A stretch of 64,000 nt of DNA, from the NCBI RefSeq assembly GCF_019722725.1, contig NZ_CP077941.1:3410001-3474000 (forward strand). The letters run 5' to 3'. The notes under the pieces were generated by a model that saw only the letters and a list, made by a program, of their open reading frames with translations, did not search any database and had not been told where the DNA came from. Each line of letters opens with the position of its first letter. Within the stretch, counting starts at the first letter, position 1. The position numbers were made by a program, and so were the translations under genes. Below are positions 45,447 through 55,042 of this stretch, piece after piece. This DNA comes from Vreelandella profundi. Lineage in GTDB: Bacteria; Pseudomonadota; Gammaproteobacteria; Pseudomonadales; Halomonadaceae.

Positions 45447-45580
45447 GTCGCACCAAATGTTGAATAAAACAAGGCCTGTCGCATCAATTGCTATTAATTC
45501 TGTCGCACTCAATCCTGTACAGACTACCATAATAGCCCGATATTACGCCCTGAGGGTCGCATCAATTGCTGAAAATGACA
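45447..45580 (-). repeat. transposon right end with four TnsB-type binding repeats
   Basis: Four 16-bp repeats of the form GTCGCA-NNNAATNNTG on the plus strand: 45447..45462 (GTCGCACCAAATGTTG), 45478..45493 (GTCGCATCAATTGCTA), 45502..45517 (GTCGCACTCAATCCTG), 45556..45571 (GTCGCATCAATTGCTG). The terminal 25 bp (45556..45580) pair with the left end at 23 of 25 positions. Confidence 0.88.
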
Positions 45581-45585
45581 GCGGC
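45581..45585. repeat. target site duplication, right copy
   Basis: GCGGC, identical to 26747..26751. It flanks the terminal GAAAATGACA of the element. Confidence 0.93.
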
Positions 45586-46245
45586 TCAAAACCTAAGCCC
45601 GGTGAAATTTCGCTTGCGCATCATGGCGTGCTGTTTTTAGACGAGCTGCCCGAGTTTTCGCGCCATGTATTAGAGGTTTTGCGCCAGCCGCTAGAAACGG
45701 GAAGTATTCATTTAGCCCGCGCAAGCCATGAGCGCCGCTACCCCGCGCGCTTTCAGCTGGTAGCCGCCATGAATCCCTGCCCCTGCGGGCATTTAGGCGA
45801 CCCAAGAAACCGCTGCCAATGCACGGCCAGCCAAATTCAGCGCTATCAAGCGCGGCTTTCCGGGCCGTTACTAGACCGCATTGACCTTCAAGTTGAAGTA
45901 CCGGCACTGCCGCCGGAGCAGCTCACCGCCCAGACCCAGGGAGAGCCCTCATCAGCGGTTCGCGAACGCGTAATGGCGGCACGCGAACGCCAAATGCAAC
46001 GCGGCGCGCTAAACAGCCAACTGAGCGGCAAAGCGCTGGAAGCCGCCTGCGCGCTCAGCGATGAAGAGCGCGCCTGGCTTGCGGGGGTGCTCGAAAAACT
46101 CAGGCTCTCCGCCCGTGCCTACCACCGCGTGCTGCGCGTCGCGTTAACGCTTGCCGACCTTCAAGGCGTCGAAAAGCCCACTCAGCCGCACCTTATTGAG
46201 GCTATTGGCTACCGGCAGCTGGATCGAATGCTAAGGGGGGCGTAG
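45586..46245 (+). pseudogene. comM: comM, 3' part
   Basis: Remaining 219 codons of comM, starting SKPKPGEISLAHHGVLFLDELPEF-type sequence with Walker B (LFLDELPEF), the arginine-finger and zinc-type CPCGH region, and the C-terminal helical lid (RAYHRVLRVALTLADLQG). It has no start codon of its own near the junction, and Walker A is in the other fragment, so neither part can make a functional ATPase. It overlaps the convergent hydrolase gene by 44 bp. Confidence 0.94.
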
Positions 46246-47239
46246 CCGCAGGCATGGCTTGCTGCTGGCTATCGTTTAGCCGATCTAAAAAACCATCCAA
46301 TGCTTCAAACAATTCTTCACGGATGGCATCGGCCTCATTCACCAGGTGATGGCGAGCGTCTGGGTGGCGATGAATCTCGTTGTTGGGAAACTTCTCCGCC
46401 AAAATGGCTAAATTCCATTCCCAATCGACCGTTAAGTCTTGCTCGCCCTGAAGAATAAGGGTGGGCAGCGCCAGCGGCTCTAGCGCCAGCAAGCGAGGCA
46501 TCCAACGACGCATCGCGCTGACCCAGGCAACGCTTAAGCGCTCTGGCTGCAGCGGGTCGCCATCGCGCAGAAACGCGGTGAACTGCTCATCCGTAGAGTT
46601 GGGACGGTATTTACGCGGCAGCTCCTTTAAAAACGGACTCGCGATTAAATGCACCCAGCTCGCTTGGCTCCAGCCCCAAGGCCGCACCAGCGGCGCCAGC
46701 AGTACCAAGCCTGCCCAGCCTGCCGCGTCTCGGCGAGTGAGCGCATCGGTCGCCAGAATCGCCCCGCCCGTGCTTTGCCCCACACCTAGCCAGGGCGCAG
46801 GCGCCATGCCTTGGGTTTTTAAAATTGTCTCCACGTAGGTCAAGCAGTGTTGATAATCCTCAAAATCATCTATTTCCGCCCGCGCGCCGCTGGAAAGTCC
46901 GTGGCCCGGTAGATCCCACAGCACCACCCGCCAGCCTTTAGCGAGCAGGCGTTTAAGCAAATGGCGATACAGCCCCATATGATCGAAATAGCCGTGAACC
47001 ACAAACGCGGTGCCTATCGGCTGGGGAGGACTCCATACTTGGCACCACAGCGTAAAGCGGCCCGTATCGATAAAGCCTGCGTACACTTCGATGGCATCGG
47101 GTAGCAGCGCCGCTAGGCCGTAATGGTGAAAGTAGTCCTGCATCGCATCTGCCAGCATTTCCCCTGGCAGCAGGCGGCTAAGGGCTGTCTCGCCCGCAGC
47201 ATGGCGAAACAAGCCTTCCAGGTGTTGGAAATCATGCAT
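46202..47239 (-). CDS. Alpha/beta hydrolase, lysophospholipase/monoacylglycerol-lipase type
   Basis: 345-residue serine hydrolase. VVHGYFDHMGLYRHLLKRL oxyanion region, DLPGHGLSSGARAEI, nucleophile motif GVGQSTGGA, Asp in LQGEQDLTVD and His in DARHHLVNEA. These patterns fit the PldB/YheT-like Hydrolase_4 group. The probable substrates are lysophospholipids or monoacylglycerols. Its 3' end overlaps the comM 3' end tail-to-tail. Confidence 0.85.
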   Translation of the reverse strand: MHDFQHLEGLFRHAAGETALSRLLPGEMLADAMQDYFHHYGLAALLPDAIEVYAGFIDTGRFTLWCQVWSPPQPIGTAFVVHGYFDHMGLYRHLLKRLLAKGWRVVLWDLPGHGLSSGARAEIDDFEDYQHCLTYVETILKTQGMAPAPWLGVGQSTGGAILATDALTRRDAAGWAGLVLLAPLVRPWGWSQASWVHLIASPFLKELPRKYRPNSTDEQFTAFLRDGDPLQPERLSVAWVSAMRRWMPRLLALEPLALPTLILQGEQDLTVDWEWNLAILAEKFPNNEIHRHPDARHHLVNEADAIREELFEALDGFLDRLNDSQQQAMPAATPPLAFDPAAGSQ

Positions 47240-47294
47240 GGTTGTTTCTCCATAACGCCATTTTCCGTTGGCCTTAACGCAACTGATGAGCTGC

Positions 47295-47329
47295 GCGCCT
47301 AACGCCTAGTGCTCAGCACCTAGCACCTA
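47295..47329. repeat. five tandem 7-bp units of GCACCTA type
   Basis: GCGCCTA, ACGCCTA, GTGCTCA, GCACCTA, GCACCTA in the gap between the hydrolase and glcB. This is related in unit length and sequence to the array at 16317. The remaining part of this 231-bp gap holds the glcB promoter region, without a recognisable box. Confidence 0.7.
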
Positions 47330-47470
47330 GTCATTTGGTCGAGCATTTTACCACTTTAGGGTCTACGCTGTTTACATGCCCAACCAGATATGGAATTATT
47401 TTCCATAAATATATTTTACTCTGCTTGTGGCAAACACATTACCCACAAGCACTCTGACAGGAGAAACCCT

Positions 47471-49645
47471 ATGAGCGAGCGTATCACGCGCCACGGTTTA
47501 CAGGTGGCAGCCGATCTAGATCGTTTTATCAATGAACAGGCGCTACCGGGAACAGGCGTTGATGAAAAGGCCTTTTGGGCCGGTGTCGATGCTCTGTTTC
47601 ACGATTTGACACCCAAAAACCGTCAATTGCTGGAAGAGCGCGACACGCTGCAGGAAAAACTGGATGTTTGGCATCGGGAAAACCCTGGCCGCGTTAACAA
47701 TATGCCAGCGTATCGCCGCTTTTTGAAAGAGATCGGCTATTTAGCTAACACTCCAGCCAACGTGGCAGCCACCACGGCTAACGTTGATCGTGAAGTGGCC
47801 GTGCAAGCCGGCCCGCAGCTGGTCGTGCCGGTGAGCAATGCGCGCTATGCGCTGAACGCCGCTAACGCGCGCTGGGGCAGCCTTTATGACGCGCTATACG
47901 GCACCGACGCTATTTCAGAAGACGATGGCGCTGAAAAAGGCTCTAGCTTCAATCCAAAACGCGGTGCCAAAGTCATTGCCTACGCCCGCGGCGTGCTGGA
48001 CCGCGCAGCGCCGCTCGCCACTGGCTCGCACCGTGATGCGATCAAATACGTCATTCGTGACGAACACTTGGTTGTCACTCTGGAAGGCGGTCGTGACACC
48101 GGCCTGAAAGACTCAGGCAAACTGATTGGTTTTACCGGTGACGCCGCTAAGCCTGACTCCATACTGCTCGCTAATAATGGCCTGCATCTGGAAATCCAGA
48201 TTGATCCAACCGACTCAATCGGTAAAACCGACCCGGCTGGCGTGAAAGATGTGGTGGTTGAAGCGGCTCTCACCGCCATTATGGACTGCGAAGACTCCAT
48301 CGCCGCGGTCGATTCAGAAGATAAGGTCGGTGTTTACAGCAACTGGCTGGGCCTGATGAAGGGCGATCTCGAAGAGAATATCGATAAAAGCGGCAAGACC
48401 TTTACGCGCAAGCTCAACGCTGACCGCACCTGGCAAACCACCGATGGCGGCAGCGTTACATTGCCTGGCCGTTCGCTGATGTTCGTGCGCAATGTGGGTC
48501 ATCTGATGACCACTCCAGCGATTTTAGACGAGAGCGGCAACGAGCTACCGGAAGGTATTCTGGATGCCGTAGTCACATCGCTGCTTGCCCTGCACGACCT
48601 GAAAAAAGACGACAGCCAGCCGCGTAACTCGCGCACCGGCTCTGTGTATATCGTCAAGCCGAAAATGCACGGCCCGGCGGAAGTGGCCTTCGCTAACGAG
48701 CTGTTCGGTCGCGTTGAGGACATTTTGGGTATGGACCGCGATACCCTAAAAATGGGCATCATGGACGAAGAGCGCCGCACCACCGTTAACCTCAAGGCGT
48801 GTATTGCTGAAGCGGCTTCTCGCGTAGCGTTTATCAATACCGGCTTCTTGGATCGTACCGGTGATGAAATGCATACCGCGATGGAAGCAGGCCCCATGGT
48901 CCGCAAAGGCGACATGAAAAGCGCCAAATGGATCACCGCCTATGAGAAGAGCAACGTGCAAGTCGGCCTTGCCTGCGGCCTGCGTGGCCGCGCGCAAATT
49001 GGTAAAGGCATGTGGGCCATGCCTGACCTGATGCACAACATGCTAGAGCAGAAGATCGGCCACCCGAAAGCCGGTGCCAACACCGCCTGGGTTCCCTCGC
49101 CAACCGCGGCTGCGCTACACGCGCTGCACTATCATCAGGTCAACGTCACCGACGTCCAGCGCGAGCTGGAAGAGCTGGGCGAGCCCGATTACCTGGATGA
49201 TCTGCTCACGGTGCCGGTGGCCGAAAACGCCAACTGGTCCGATGAAGAGAAGCAGCAGGAGCTGGACAACAACTGCCAGGGTATTCTGGGTTACGTGGTG
49301 CGTTGGGTAGAGCACGGAGTGGGCTGCTCGAAAGTGCCGGATATTCACAACGTGGGCCTGATGGAAGACCGCGCCACGCTGCGTATTTCCAGCCAGCACA
49401 TTGCCAACTGGCTACACCACGACATTGTTGATGCGGCGCGTGTGGAAGAAACGCTCAAACGTATGGCGAAAGTCGTCGACGAGCAGAACGCAGACGACCC
49501 AACCTACACCGCCATGAGCGCTGATTTTGAGGGCTCCACCGCCTTTAAAGCCGCTTCAGACCTGGTCTTCAAAGGTCGCGAGCAGCCTTCTGGCTACACC
49601 GAACCGCTACTTCACGCGTGGCGCCAGGTGCATAAAGCCAAGTAA
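47471..49645 (+). CDS. glcB: Malate synthase G
   Basis: 724-residue monomeric malate synthase (the family is about 723). It condenses glyoxylate with acetyl-CoA to malate, in the glyoxylate and glycolate pathways. Motifs: [15 protein letters not shown] with catalytic Asp/Glu, a [13 protein letters not shown] segment, [10 protein letters not shown], and [32 protein letters not shown] at 47471 has an AGGAGA ribosome-binding site; the longer frame from 47390 is an overlap artefact. A terminator follows. Confidence 0.97.
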   Translation: MSERITRHGLQVAADLDRFINEQALPGTGVDEKAFWAGVDALFHDLTPKNRQLLEERDTLQEKLDVWHRENPGRVNNMPAYRRFLKEIGYLANTPANVAATTANVDREVAVQAGPQLVVPVSNARYALNAANARWGSLYDALYGTDAISEDDGAEKGSSFNPKRGAKVIAYARGVLDRAAPLATGSHRDAIKYVIRDEHLVVTLEGGRDTGLKDSGKLIGFTGDAAKPDSILLANNGLHLEIQIDPTDSIGKTDPAGVKDVVVEAALTAIMDCEDSIAAVDSEDKVGVYSNWLGLMKGDLEENIDKSGKTFTRKLNADRTWQTTDGGSVTLPGRSLMFVRNVGHLMTTPAILDESGNELPEGILDAVVTSLLALHDLKKDDSQPRNSRTGSVYIVKPKMHGPAEVAFANELFGRVEDILGMDRDTLKMGIMDEERRTTVNLKACIAEAASRVAFINTGFLDRTGDEMHTAMEAGPMVRKGDMKSAKWITAYEKSNVQVGLACGLRGRAQIGKGMWAMPDLMHNMLEQKIGHPKAGANTAWVPSPTAAALHALHYHQVNVTDVQRELEELGEPDYLDDLLTVPVAENANWSDEEKQQELDNNCQGILGYVVRWVEHGVGCSKVPDIHNVGLMEDRATLRISSQHIANWLHHDIVDAARVEETLKRMAKVVDEQNADDPTYTAMSADFEGSTAFKAASDLVFKGREQPSGYTEPLLHAWRQVHKAK

Positions 49646-49669
49646 GCGAGCCTAAAAGCTCCTTACCAT

Positions 49670-49700
49670 AGCCTCGAGGCTCGCACCTCGGGGCTTTTTT
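49670..49700 (+). terminator. Rho-independent terminator of glcB
   Basis: AGCCTCGAGG-CTCGCA-CCTCGGGGCT (one G-T pair) followed by TTTTTT. Confidence 0.9.
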
Positions 49701-49753
49701 ATTTATGCTTTTTAACGTTTACGTTAACAACAAAAAATACCGAGGAAGCACTA

Positions 49754-50167
49754 ATGACCGTGATGAACGCCGAGCAGATTGAGCGCTTTCTGGATGAAGT
49801 CTTTCCCCAGCGAATGGGCAGAATTGAGAGCGTTGGCGAGATGCGTGCCACCATGCGCCTAACGATTGGCCACGAGCACCTGCGACCCGGCCCGCGCGTT
49901 TCCGGCCCCACCATGATGGGCTTTGCGGACGTCGCACTGTATGTCGCTATCCTGGCGCAGATTGGCCCGGAACCCATGGCCGTGACCAGCGATTTCAACT
50001 GCCACTTCCTGCGCGCGGCCTCGGGTGATCACGACATTATCGCTCATGCCAAATTGATTAAACTCGGCCGCCGCTTAGGCGTGGGTGAGGTGCAAATATA
50101 CTCAGCCAGCGATGACATACGCCCTGTCGCGCATGTCACCGCCAGCTATGCGCTGCCCGCCGCCTGA
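49754..50167 (+). CDS. PaaI-type hotdog thioesterase
   Basis: 137-residue single-domain hotdog protein. The pattern HLRPGPRVSGPTMMGFADVALYVAILA matches the helix-capping N/D-G/S region of PaaI/YdiI thioesterases, and TSDFNCHFLRAASGD matches the following strand. It probably hydrolyses an acyl-CoA of unknown identity. It has its own GAGGAAG ribosome-binding site and is convergent with the Mo-hydroxylase operon, 5 bp from its end. Confidence 0.82.
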   Translation: MTVMNAEQIERFLDEVFPQRMGRIESVGEMRATMRLTIGHEHLRPGPRVSGPTMMGFADVALYVAILAQIGPEPMAVTSDFNCHFLRAASGDHDIIAHAKLIKLGRRLGVGEVQIYSASDDIRPVAHVTASYALPAA

Positions 50168-50172
50168 TTGCG

Positions 50173-52359
50173 CTAGCGTACCTCAGGGAGCCGGTCGATC
50201 ATTCGGTCAAGCGTCATCGGATACTCACGTAGCCGAACGCCGGTCGCATTATAGATCGCGTTGGCAACGGCGGCCGCCACGCCGCAAATACCCAGTTCAC
50301 CAACCCCCTTTGCTTTGAGAGGCGTTGAGGCCGCATCCGCCGTGTCCAGAAAAATAATCTCCTGCTGAGGAATGTCGGCATGCACCGCCACCTCGTAACT
50401 GGCGAGATCGTGATTGACGAAGAAGCCGCGCTCAAGGTCAGCGGTAAGCCCCTCCATCAAGGCAGCACCGACGCCCATTGTCATACCGCCAAGCACTTGG
50501 CTACGCGCCGTTATCGGGTTGAGAATACGCCCCGCATCGCACGCCGCCAGCATGCGCCGAACACGGGTTTCGCCGGTATGCGCATGCACGGCCACTTCAA
50601 CAAAGTGCGCTGCAAAGGTGCCCATTTGCATGCTGTCTTTAAAATCACCAAAGTGCATCGTATCTTCGGCGACCAGCTCTTCGCCGTCGAGAATATCGGC
50701 AAGTGCGAGATCGGTTGCCCCGGCCACCACGCGGTGGTTTTCAAAGCGCGGCGTGTCGATATTTAACCGCTTGGCAATCAGCGCTTGAAGCGCTAAACAA
50801 GCGGCATATACGCCGGCGGTGGCGCTAGCGGCACCGAACTGGCCGCCCGAACCGGAGGAGACAGGATAGGCGCTGTTGCCCAGCCTGACCTCGACGTCGG
50901 CTAGCTCAAGCCCCATTGTTTCGGCGGCGGTCTGGGCAATAATGGTGTAAGAGCCGGTACCGATATCGGTCATATCCGTCTCAACGATCAACCGCCCGCC
51001 CTGCAGGCGAACGCGCGCGCCGGAGTTCAGCGTAAGCGATCCGCGATAAGCGCCGGCCATGCCATGGCCGATCAACCACTGCCCTTCTCGCATTGCCCCC
51101 GGCGTGCGGTTACGCGCCTCCCAGCCGAAGGCGTCGGCGCCTTGGCGTAAGCATTCAACAAAGTGGCGTTCGCTAAACGGCTTGGAGGCATCCTCGGGGT
51201 CCACCTGCGTATCATTGAGAATCCTAAACTCAACGGGATCCATACCCAGCTTTTCCGCCATTTCATCCATGGCTATTTCTAACGCGGCAAGCCCCGACGC
51301 CTCGCCTGGCGCACGCATATCCGCTGACTCGGGAAGATTCATGTCGATGGCCTGGTGGGACACGCGACGATTCTCTGCGGCATAAAGTGTACGGGTCTGA
51401 TTGACCGGATTTTCACCGCTGCCGCCGGGCAGCGTATGCGACACCGCCGAATGATCGAAGGCGGTTATCTTGCCCTCAGCATTGGCGGCAATGCGCAGGC
51501 GCTGAATAGTACCGGAACGGTGGGTCGTATTGTTAAACACCATGGGGCGCGGCAAAGCCAGCTTAACCGGATGCCCGCAAGCACGTGAGCCAAGCGCTGC
51601 CAGCACCGCATCGGCACGCAGCCAAAGCTTGCCGCCAAAGCCGCCGCCAACGTAGGGGCTTTCTAAACGGATAGTGTCTGGCTCGATATTAAACGTGGTG
51701 GCCAGGGCCTTATGCGTCCAGGCAATCATTTGATTCGAGGTCCACACCGTCATCTGCTGGCCATCTGACCAGTCGACGATTGAAGCGTGCGGCTCCATCA
51801 TGGCGTGGCTTTGGGAAGCGGTGCGATAAATCTCATCAATGGTGACAGAGGCGGCCTCAAACGCGGCGTCCACGTCGCCCACATCGGCTAGCGGCTCGCC
51901 GGTGCCCTGCAGGCGCTCCCAAGCTGCCTCAAGGTCGAAGACCCCCGACGCCTCCTCATAACTCACGTCGATTAGCGCCGCTGCGCTGCGCGCCTGCTCA
52001 AGGGTGTCGGCCACCACCACCGCAATCGCCTGATGGTAATGCTCGATAACGTCGCCCCCAAACAGCCGTGCGTCGTTACTCTTTGCCCGGCCCAACGGCT
52101 CAATCTCTAGCGTTGTCACCACGCTGACGACGCCCGGCGCGCCACGCGCAGCCGACGCATCCATGTGGGTAACTCGCCCATTGGCAATGGTGGCGCACAA
52201 TGGGTAGCCGACCTTTTGATTCGCCACCACGTCATGACGCTCGTAGGCGTAAGGTGCACGGCCCGTGACTTTTAGGATGCCGTCAATCCGCGCATGAGGC
52301 TTGCCGATAATACGGGCGTGATCAAACAGGTTGTCTTCGGTGGGTTGATTGAAATCCAT
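50173..52359 (-). CDS. Molybdenum hydroxylase large subunit (PaoC/XdhA-like)
   Basis: 728-residue Mo-binding subunit of the xanthine oxidase family. N-terminal IIGKPHARIDGILKVTGRAPY, the ESPYVGGGFGGKLW segment, ADMRAPGEASGLAALE, and the C-terminal KGVGELGICGVAAAVANAI with the catalytic Glu. The order FeS-FAD-Mo matches E. coli paoABC. The FAD subunit carries a PaoB-type Cys cluster, so it is likely an aldehyde oxidoreductase using MCD cofactor; the substrate is not certain. The ATG at 52359 has CAGGAGTG upstream. Confidence 0.87.
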   Translation of the reverse strand: MDFNQPTEDNLFDHARIIGKPHARIDGILKVTGRAPYAYERHDVVANQKVGYPLCATIANGRVTHMDASAARGAPGVVSVVTTLEIEPLGRAKSNDARLFGGDVIEHYHQAIAVVVADTLEQARSAAALIDVSYEEASGVFDLEAAWERLQGTGEPLADVGDVDAAFEAASVTIDEIYRTASQSHAMMEPHASIVDWSDGQQMTVWTSNQMIAWTHKALATTFNIEPDTIRLESPYVGGGFGGKLWLRADAVLAALGSRACGHPVKLALPRPMVFNNTTHRSGTIQRLRIAANAEGKITAFDHSAVSHTLPGGSGENPVNQTRTLYAAENRRVSHQAIDMNLPESADMRAPGEASGLAALEIAMDEMAEKLGMDPVEFRILNDTQVDPEDASKPFSERHFVECLRQGADAFGWEARNRTPGAMREGQWLIGHGMAGAYRGSLTLNSGARVRLQGGRLIVETDMTDIGTGSYTIIAQTAAETMGLELADVEVRLGNSAYPVSSGSGGQFGAASATAGVYAACLALQALIAKRLNIDTPRFENHRVVAGATDLALADILDGEELVAEDTMHFGDFKDSMQMGTFAAHFVEVAVHAHTGETRVRRMLAACDAGRILNPITARSQVLGGMTMGVGAALMEGLTADLERGFFVNHDLASYEVAVHADIPQQEIIFLDTADAASTPLKAKGVGELGICGVAAAVANAIYNATGVRLREYPMTLDRMIDRLPEVR

Positions 52360-52363
52360 GGGG

Positions 52364-53314
52364 TCACTCCTGAGCCAGCAGCGCGGCAAGCGTTCGCTCT
52401 GCCAGGGTAAGCTTGAAGGCGTTCTCTTGCGTGGGGCGGGCGCCGCTGAGCAAGCGGTCCATTAGCGCAGTTGCCCCCTTCGGCAACGCCGCATCAGCTT
52501 CCTCGCGCCGCCACGGCTTGGGGGCAACGCCGCCCAGCGCCACACGCCCGCTGCCGTCAGAGGTCTTAATCAGCGCAACGGATACCAGTGCAAAAGCGTA
52601 AGAGGCGCGGTCGCGCACTTTATAATAGGCGTGACGCCCTTCGACAGGCGCAGGCAGAACCACGGCGGTAATCATTTCGCCTGGTTCCAGCGCATTTTCC
52701 ACCTCGGGTGTGTCGCCAGGCAGGCGGTAAAACTCATCAAGCGTGAGGCGCCGACTTTCGCCGCTGGGCATGATGGTCTCTATGTCAGCGTCCAATACCC
52801 TGAGCGCAACGGCCATGTCCGAAGGGTGGGTGGCGATGCACCGATCAGACGTGCCGATAATTCCCAGTTGGCGCGACGTCGCGCCATCACCCAGTGCCGC
52901 ACAGCCCGCGCCAGGCGCACGCTTATTGCAAGGCATCGCCGTGTCATAAAAGTAGGGGCAGCGGGTGCGCTGTAAAAGGTTGCCGCCCGTAGTGGCTTTA
53001 TTACGCAGCTGGCCCGAGGCCCCCGACACCAGCGCCCGGCTTAATACGCCATAATCTCGGCGAATGCGTGGGTCGGCCGCAAGCCCGCTATTGCGTACCA
53101 TTGCCCCCACGCGCAAACCGCCGCCGCTGGTGGGCGTAATATCACTGAGCCCGGTTCCCGTCACATCGATCAAGTGCTGCGGGATTTCAATCTCGTGCTT
53201 CATCAAATCAAGTAGATTGGTGCCTCCGGCGATGAATTTAGCGCCGGGCACCTCGGCAGCCCGCGCAGCCGCTTGGGCCGGGTCGCTCACTCGTTCATAA
53301 GAGAAGGCTCTCAT
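52364..53314 (-). CDS. Molybdenum hydroxylase FAD subunit (PaoB-like)
   Basis: 316-residue FAD-binding subunit. [16 protein letters not shown] is the FAD-binding loop, and [17 protein letters not shown] continues with [10 protein letters not shown] and ATHPSDM. The Cys cluster ([29 protein letters not shown]) matches the [4Fe-4S] insert of PaoB, absent from ordinary XDH FAD subunits. Overlaps the iron-sulfur subunit gene by 4 bp. Confidence 0.88.
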   Translation of the reverse strand: MRAFSYERVSDPAQAAARAAEVPGAKFIAGGTNLLDLMKHEIEIPQHLIDVTGTGLSDITPTSGGGLRVGAMVRNSGLAADPRIRRDYGVLSRALVSGASGQLRNKATTGGNLLQRTRCPYFYDTAMPCNKRAPGAGCAALGDGATSRQLGIIGTSDRCIATHPSDMAVALRVLDADIETIMPSGESRRLTLDEFYRLPGDTPEVENALEPGEMITAVVLPAPVEGRHAYYKVRDRASYAFALVSVALIKTSDGSGRVALGGVAPKPWRREEADAALPKGATALMDRLLSGARPTQENAFKLTLAERTLAALLAQE

Positions 53315-53877
53315 GCGCGCTCCTTAGCTACCTGAGTAATCGCTTTTAAAATATTGGAGTAAGCACCGCAGCGGCACAGATTGCCCGACATGCGCTCACG
53401 AATTTCGGCATCGGTGATGTCGATCGGTGCGGTTAAATCGTCGGTTACATGGCTGGGAAAGCCTGCCTGCATTTCTTCCAGCACTGCGCTGGCCGAACAG
53501 ATTTGTCCCGGGGTGCAGTAACCGCACTGAAACGCATCATGATCGATAAACGCTTGCTGCATGGGGTCGAGCTGGTCGGCTGCTGCTCGCCCCTCGATGG
53601 TCAAAATATCATCACCGTCGTGCATAACGGCCAGCGTCAGGCAGGCGTTAATCCGCTCGCCATTAACCGACACCGTGCAGGCGCCGCACTGCCCATGGTC
53701 GCAGCCCTTTTTTGTGCCCGTCAGCTTTAAACGCTCACGCAATGCATCTAGCAATGTCGTGCGGTTATCCAGCTCAACGTCGTGTCTTGCTCCATTGACC
53801 ACGAAAGAGACGCTTGAGCTCTCAGCGCCACTGCGTAAGGTGTCGTCACGCCTTTGAACGCTACTAGGTGGGTTCAT
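53311..53877 (-). CDS. Molybdenum hydroxylase [2Fe-2S] subunit (PaoA-like)
   Basis: 188-residue subunit with both [2Fe-2S] clusters: [11 protein letters not shown] in the plant-ferredoxin domain with the upstream fourth Cys, and CGYCTPGQ with CRCG in the helical domain. The N-terminus ([17 protein letters not shown]) lacks a Tat signal, unlike periplasmic PaoA, so this enzyme is likely cytoplasmic. It is the first gene of the operon, divergent from the maturation genes. Confidence 0.9.
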   Translation of the reverse strand: MNPPSSVQRRDDTLRSGAESSSVSFVVNGARHDVELDNRTTLLDALRERLKLTGTKKGCDHGQCGACTVSVNGERINACLTLAVMHDGDDILTIEGRAAADQLDPMQQAFIDHDAFQCGYCTPGQICSASAVLEEMQAGFPSHVTDDLTAPIDITDAEIRERMSGNLCRCGAYSNILKAITQVAKERA

Positions 53878-54061
53878 AAATGATGCCTTCCTTGCTCACT
53901 GCGGTCGTTTAATGAATGACATAACCGCTTTAGCATAGCCATAATTGTTGTAAGCAACCTGTCTCCTGAGCCTAAATTGCTTAAAAAAACATGTCGTGAG
54001 ATGACGGCCCACGCCAACACGGGCAATGGAAGCCGTTTGCTAACAAGGGGATGCGTTTGAA

Positions 54062-55042
54062 ATGCAACATTTAGATCGACAGGTGATCGAGCAAGCCATC
54101 GCGTGGGCACAGCAAAGTGAAACGCTTTGGCTGTGCACCGTACTGGCAACGTTTGGCTCATCGCCACGCGCCCCCGGGTCATGGATGGTGGTCAGCCAAA
54201 CGGGACAGTTTATCGGCTCACTATCAGGGGGCTGCGTAGAAGAGGACTTTATACAGCGCCTGGGCGCGGGTGAGTTTGATCAGCCGATCACCGTCATGCG
54301 CTATGGCGACCCTAACGACGCGCAAGGCGCTCACCTCTCGCTGCCCTGCGGGGGCATTCTAGACGTGTTGATCGAACGTCTACCCGCCGAACCCGAGACA
54401 CTTGAACACCTAACGACCTTGCTGGCCGCCCTGCAAGGCCACCGCCGCGTGCTACGTAACGTGCATTTATCCAGCGGGGAGCGTTACTTTACCGATGAGC
54501 CCGGCCTAGGCCCGCGGGTAATACACGATGCTGAATCAGGCATTGTTCAGATGCGCCTCGCCCCCGCCAGAAGGCTCATTATTGCCGGCATTTCACCGAT
54601 TTCAGCCCCGTGCGCCGCCTTCGCTGTCACCCTGGGGTTTGAGGTCATTGTCTGTGACCCCGATGAGGCAGCCTGCGAGGACTTTTCAGTACCCGGCGTA
54701 GCGGTTAAAGCGTTACTGCCTTCCGTTTATATCGCTGCCGGTGCTTGCCATAGCGCCACCGCAGTTGTAGCGCTCACCCACGACCCGCGCATTGATGATT
54801 TGGCCATGATAGAAGCGGTGCGCACGCCGGCTTTTTATATTGGTGTGATGGGCTCAAGACGCACGTCGGCTGCCCGCGCCGAGCGGCTGCTGCGCTCCGG
54901 CGGGCTAAGCGAAAAAGAAGTCAACCGACTGCATATGCCGATTGGCTTAGCCCTAGGCAGCAAAACTCCGGCGGAAATCGCTCTCGCCGTCATGGCAGAC
55001 ATTGTGCGAGTGCAGCACGGGCGCGCCATTAATGAGCTCTAA
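54062..55042 (+). CDS. XdhC/CoxI-family Mo-enzyme maturation factor (PaoD-like)
   Basis: 326-residue protein. The N-terminal XdhC domain has LATFGSSPRAPGSWMVV and IGSLSGGCVEEDF; the C-terminal Rossmann-like domain has GVMGSRRTSAARAERL. These chaperones bind the molybdenum cofactor, promote its sulfuration and insert it into the Mo subunit. Divergent from the Mo-hydroxylase operon by 184 bp, and overlapping the mocA-like gene by 11 bp. Start ATG at 54062. Confidence 0.88.
   Translation: MQHLDRQVIEQAIAWAQQSETLWLCTVLATFGSSPRAPGSWMVVSQTGQFIGSLSGGCVEEDFIQRLGAGEFDQPITVMRYGDPNDAQGAHLSLPCGGILDVLIERLPAEPETLEHLTTLLAALQGHRRVLRNVHLSSGERYFTDEPGLGPRVIHDAESGIVQMRLAPARRLIIAGISPISAPCAAFAVTLGFEVIVCDPDEAACEDFSVPGVAVKALLPSVYIAAGACHSATAVVALTHDPRIDDLAMIEAVRTPAFYIGVMGSRRTSAARAERLLRSGGLSEKEVNRLHMPIGLALGSKTPAEIALAVMADIVRVQHGRAINEL

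Larger units (their letters stand above)
26752..45580. mobile_element. Tn7-like transposon (Tn6022/AbaR type) inserted in comM
   Basis: An 18,829-bp element with both ends resolved. The 25-bp terminal inverted repeats start TGTCATTTTCA and match at 23 of 25 positions, and there is a 5-bp GCGGC target duplication. The order tnsA-tnsB-tnsC-tniQ-tniE matches the tniCABDE module of Acinetobacter Tn6022/AbaR islands, which also insert in comM. From memory those have an ACCGC duplication, nearly the complement of this one. At the opposite end is a tnsE-like gene. Cargo is a metal-resistance module with two MerR-type promoters. All transposition genes appear intact, so the element may be active. Confidence 0.95.
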
